Part shown: positions 25,561 to 27,500 of the stretch, piece after piece | Numbering within the stretch: the first letter of the stretch is position 1 | Layout: each line of letters begins with the position of its first letter | Assembly: GCA_012295275.1 (NCBI GenBank) | Contig: CM022676.1 | Coordinates: 8,773,586-8,801,085, forward strand | Length of the DNA: 27,500 nucleotides | Source: Chrysomallon squamiferum | Lineage: Eukaryota; Mollusca; Gastropoda; Neomphalida; Peltospiridae | Direction of reading: 5' to 3' | The notes under the pieces: generated by a model | The model's database searches: none | Seen by the model: only the letters and a program-made list of their open reading frames with translations | Told to the model about the DNA's origin: nothing | Translations under genes and position numbers: made by a program

Positions 25561-26314
25561 AAAACAATAAAACAAACAAAATATTAACAGCGAGTTTGAA
25601 ACGTAGGTGTCAGTTCGATGCATTGTTTTTGTTCACAATCTTTAACATTCTCTTTTCTTTTTGTTTTGTACGACAATCCTTCTTTTTTAACCATTTCGTT
25701 TTATTTACCTTTGTTTGACACCCAGTAACCGATATATTTTTCGTGCTGGGGTGTCGACAAAACATTCATTCATTCATTCATTCATCCATTCATCCATTCA
25801 TCCATTCATTCATCTTTTTGCTTACAGCGTCCATTACTCTATCCTTATCATTTGGAACAATCATTATTCTTTTGTCCATGGCTTATATTTCCATTACTTT
25901 TAACCCTTTCGTTTCCAAATACCTTCCATTAGAAGACATTTTTGACATAACGACTCGTCTGTTTTACGGTAAAGAATCGTTAATATACAAACACGATAAA
26001 GTTGTCACTAAACAAGTAAAATATTGACTGGTTTCGTTGAATAAAATAAACACTGGTCGACTGGCTCACTGACTGTTTGATCGATCGATCGATTGATCTT
26101 GATAGCTATTGATAGGCTCAGTTAGTTACTAAGTGACAGACATTTAAGTCTGTGCGGATTTTTTTTGTTTGTTTTGTTGTTGTCGTTGTTGTTGTTATTA
26201 TTATTATTACTTTATTAGTACTACATTCAACTTAATATTTCAAACTAAAATTTTCATCTAATTAAATATGGAGAAGCCGTTTGATAGTCGTTATATTTCT
26301 CTGCACACCATGGT
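25561..26314. other. Unique DNA with a (CATT)n run
   Basis: (CATT)n/(CATC)n lies at about 25766-25814 and a short (GATC)n run at about 26079-26094. The open frames through the CATT run are His/Ser repeats with no recognisable continuation. Confidence 0.6.

Positions 26315-26358
<44 letters not shown>
26315..26358. repeat. (TA)n-(CA)n compound microsatellite
   Basis: TA units pass directly into about 13 CA units. Confidence 0.95.
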
Positions 26359-26553
26359 TGCTTCAATAAAATACACACACACCTATTTTTTACTCTTTCT
26401 GTAAATAAGCACATATATGTGTAAATGTGTGCGTGTGTGCGTACATATAATTATTAGTCTCTACAGGCACTTATACATGCAAACGAAAATAAGTTTATCT
26501 CGAGGATTACAGTAGTCGTTAAGTTCAAAAACAAATAAATAAATAAACGAAAG

Positions 26554-26589
<36 letters not shown>
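26554..26589. repeat. 36-bp poly(A) run
   Basis: An uninterrupted A tract preceded by AAAT units and followed by AAAG. No retroelement body is recognised upstream. Confidence 0.9.
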
Positions 26590-26591
<2 letters not shown>

Positions 26592-27104
26592 AAGAAACTG
26601 AAGAAGAAAATTGCTAATGGATTTCAATTCCGCGTACTTGAAATAAAATATTTCTTGTTAACACTCTATGACGTAAGTCGCATTGTCCAAAGGGAGACCA
26701 CTCGACCGGGAGCCGTGCCCTGAGCACTTTATTTATAAATTCAACAGAAGTTCGATAATTTGATAATGGCGCTTTTAATTTTGCCTTGATGGACGTCCAC
26801 ATTTGTGTTTTTTTTCTTCTCCGATTACCGAATGATTAGCCGTTAACGAAATCCAGGTGTCGACTGGTTTCTTTCACGAAAATGACGTAATCAAATTTAA
26901 AATAATTCATGATCAGTGCCGGTCGATTTTCTTTCTCTGTTTTTACAGGTTTTTTTTTTTTTTTTTTTTTTTTTGTGTATGTTTTGTCGCAGACGATTTC
27001 GTTTTATGTTTTAGGGTTTTGAGAGAAAAAAGAGGTGTTTGAAGTTCGGTTTATTCAGTTTTTTAGCGATAAATTCCAACAATCAGAAAAATAAGAACAA
27101 GAAC
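26590..27104. other. Unique DNA
   Basis: A 62-codon ATG-started minus-strand frame (26802 to 26614) has normal complexity, but I cannot match it to any family. A T run lies at 26950-26974, just after a polypyrimidine-CAG sequence. A TGACGTAA motif lies near 26883. Confidence 0.5.
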
Positions 27105-27122
27105 AGTAGTAGTAATAGTAGA

Positions 27123-27196
<74 letters not shown>

Positions 27197-27301
27197 TAGT
27201 AGTAGTAGTAAAGTAGTAGTAGATGTAGGAATGCCAAAATACAAAACATATATTTCTACTACTATAACTACTACTACTGTTACTACTACTATTGCTACTG
27301 C

Positions 27302-27332
<31 letters not shown>
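27105..27332. repeat. Strand-switching (GTA)n then (TAC)n, ending in (AAT)n
   Basis: AGT/GTA units run to about 27225. After about 30 bp the + strand becomes ACT/TAC from about 27255 to 27300, and then (AAT)n to about 27337. It has the same inverted organisation as 13990-14843. Confidence 0.9.
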
Positions 27333-27339
<7 letters not shown>

Positions 27340-27444
27340 GTGGCAGCAACAAATCTTTTACATGCACCTTCTCATAGACAAGAACCAAAAAACCTAATTA
27401 GTTAAAAAGAACTGGTTGGAACGGTAAATAAGACATTATGTGTA

Positions 27445-27500
27445 GTGAGTAGGACTGATATTGCGACTACACACGGTCTGTAGTCAATATCAGTACTCAC
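27445..27500. other. 56-nt imperfect hairpin at the window end
   Basis: Three left-arm blocks (GTGAGT, ACTGATATT, GACTACA) pair perfectly with TGTAGTC, AATATCAGT and ACTCAC on the right, giving 22 bp around a 7-base loop (CACGGTC). The left arm has 3-base and 2-base bulges; the right arm has none. The right arm reaches the last base of the window, so the stem may be longer. It could be a microRNA-type precursor or the end of a fold-back element. Confidence 0.7.

Noticed and set aside
26924-26974. Splice acceptor (polypyrimidine plus TTTTTACAG)
   Set aside because: The sequence directly after it is a 25-bp T run with no exon-like continuation, so a real acceptor is unlikely.

Overview
The window looks like non-coding nuclear DNA from an animal. 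It is AT-rich and crowded with long simple repeats: (GA)n/(CT)n tracts of up to about 160 bp, long imperfect (GTA)n/(TAC)n fields, (CATA)n, (AAT)n, (AAAT)n and (AAAAT)n. It has many homopolymer runs and no dense gene order. This texture, with compound (CT)n-(CTAT)n blocks and (TA)n-(CA)n blocks, best fits a mollusc, most likely a coleoid cephalopod such as an octopus. That assignment is an inference from texture; no gene confirms it. I recognise no protein-coding gene, tRNA, rRNA or full-length transposable element. Nearly all long open frames are translations of microsatellites (poly-Val/Ser/Leu/Tyr, Arg-Glu or Leu-Ser repeats) and are not genes.

Layout. 1-1046: mostly unique DNA with CpG-rich patches. 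1047-5825: a chain of microsatellites (strand-switching TAC/GTA, CT, CATA, AAT/AGT, a CT/AG fold-back pair, a GTA field) separated by unique AT-rich stretches. 5836-9235: long GA/CT tracts, a second unique island (6200-7030) with an NRF-1-like palindrome, and a small 70-bp minisatellite. 9236-13600: A- and T-rich simple repeats, a CATA block, a degenerate TTATG field and a unique, promoter-like island (12130-12470). 13600-16400: a second strand-switching GTA/TAC field, then a long unique stretch with a CCAAT-type motif and eight TAATCC motifs on one strand. 17058-21454: the dominant feature, a 4.4-kb, 37-bp minisatellite. 21455-27500: microsatellites again, a promoter-like island followed by a G-quadruplex motif (22820-23155), a third strand-switching tract, and a 56-nt hairpin that ends exactly at the window edge.

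The most notable object is the minisatellite. It has about 110 full 37-bp units and about 17 truncated 15-bp units. Sequence variants follow a repeated order: an 11-unit-plus-short block of 422 bp recurs at 17608, 18378 and 18889, and a 10-unit version recurs at 19985. Every full unit is a dyad with arms ACTGTTAT and ATAACAGT, and the same arms can also pair across unit junctions, so the whole array can fold in two registers. I see no gene network to describe. The possible functional signals are short motifs (TAATCC cluster, paired bZIP sites, an E-box/CRE/TATA group, tandem GCGTG sites) and the terminal hairpin.
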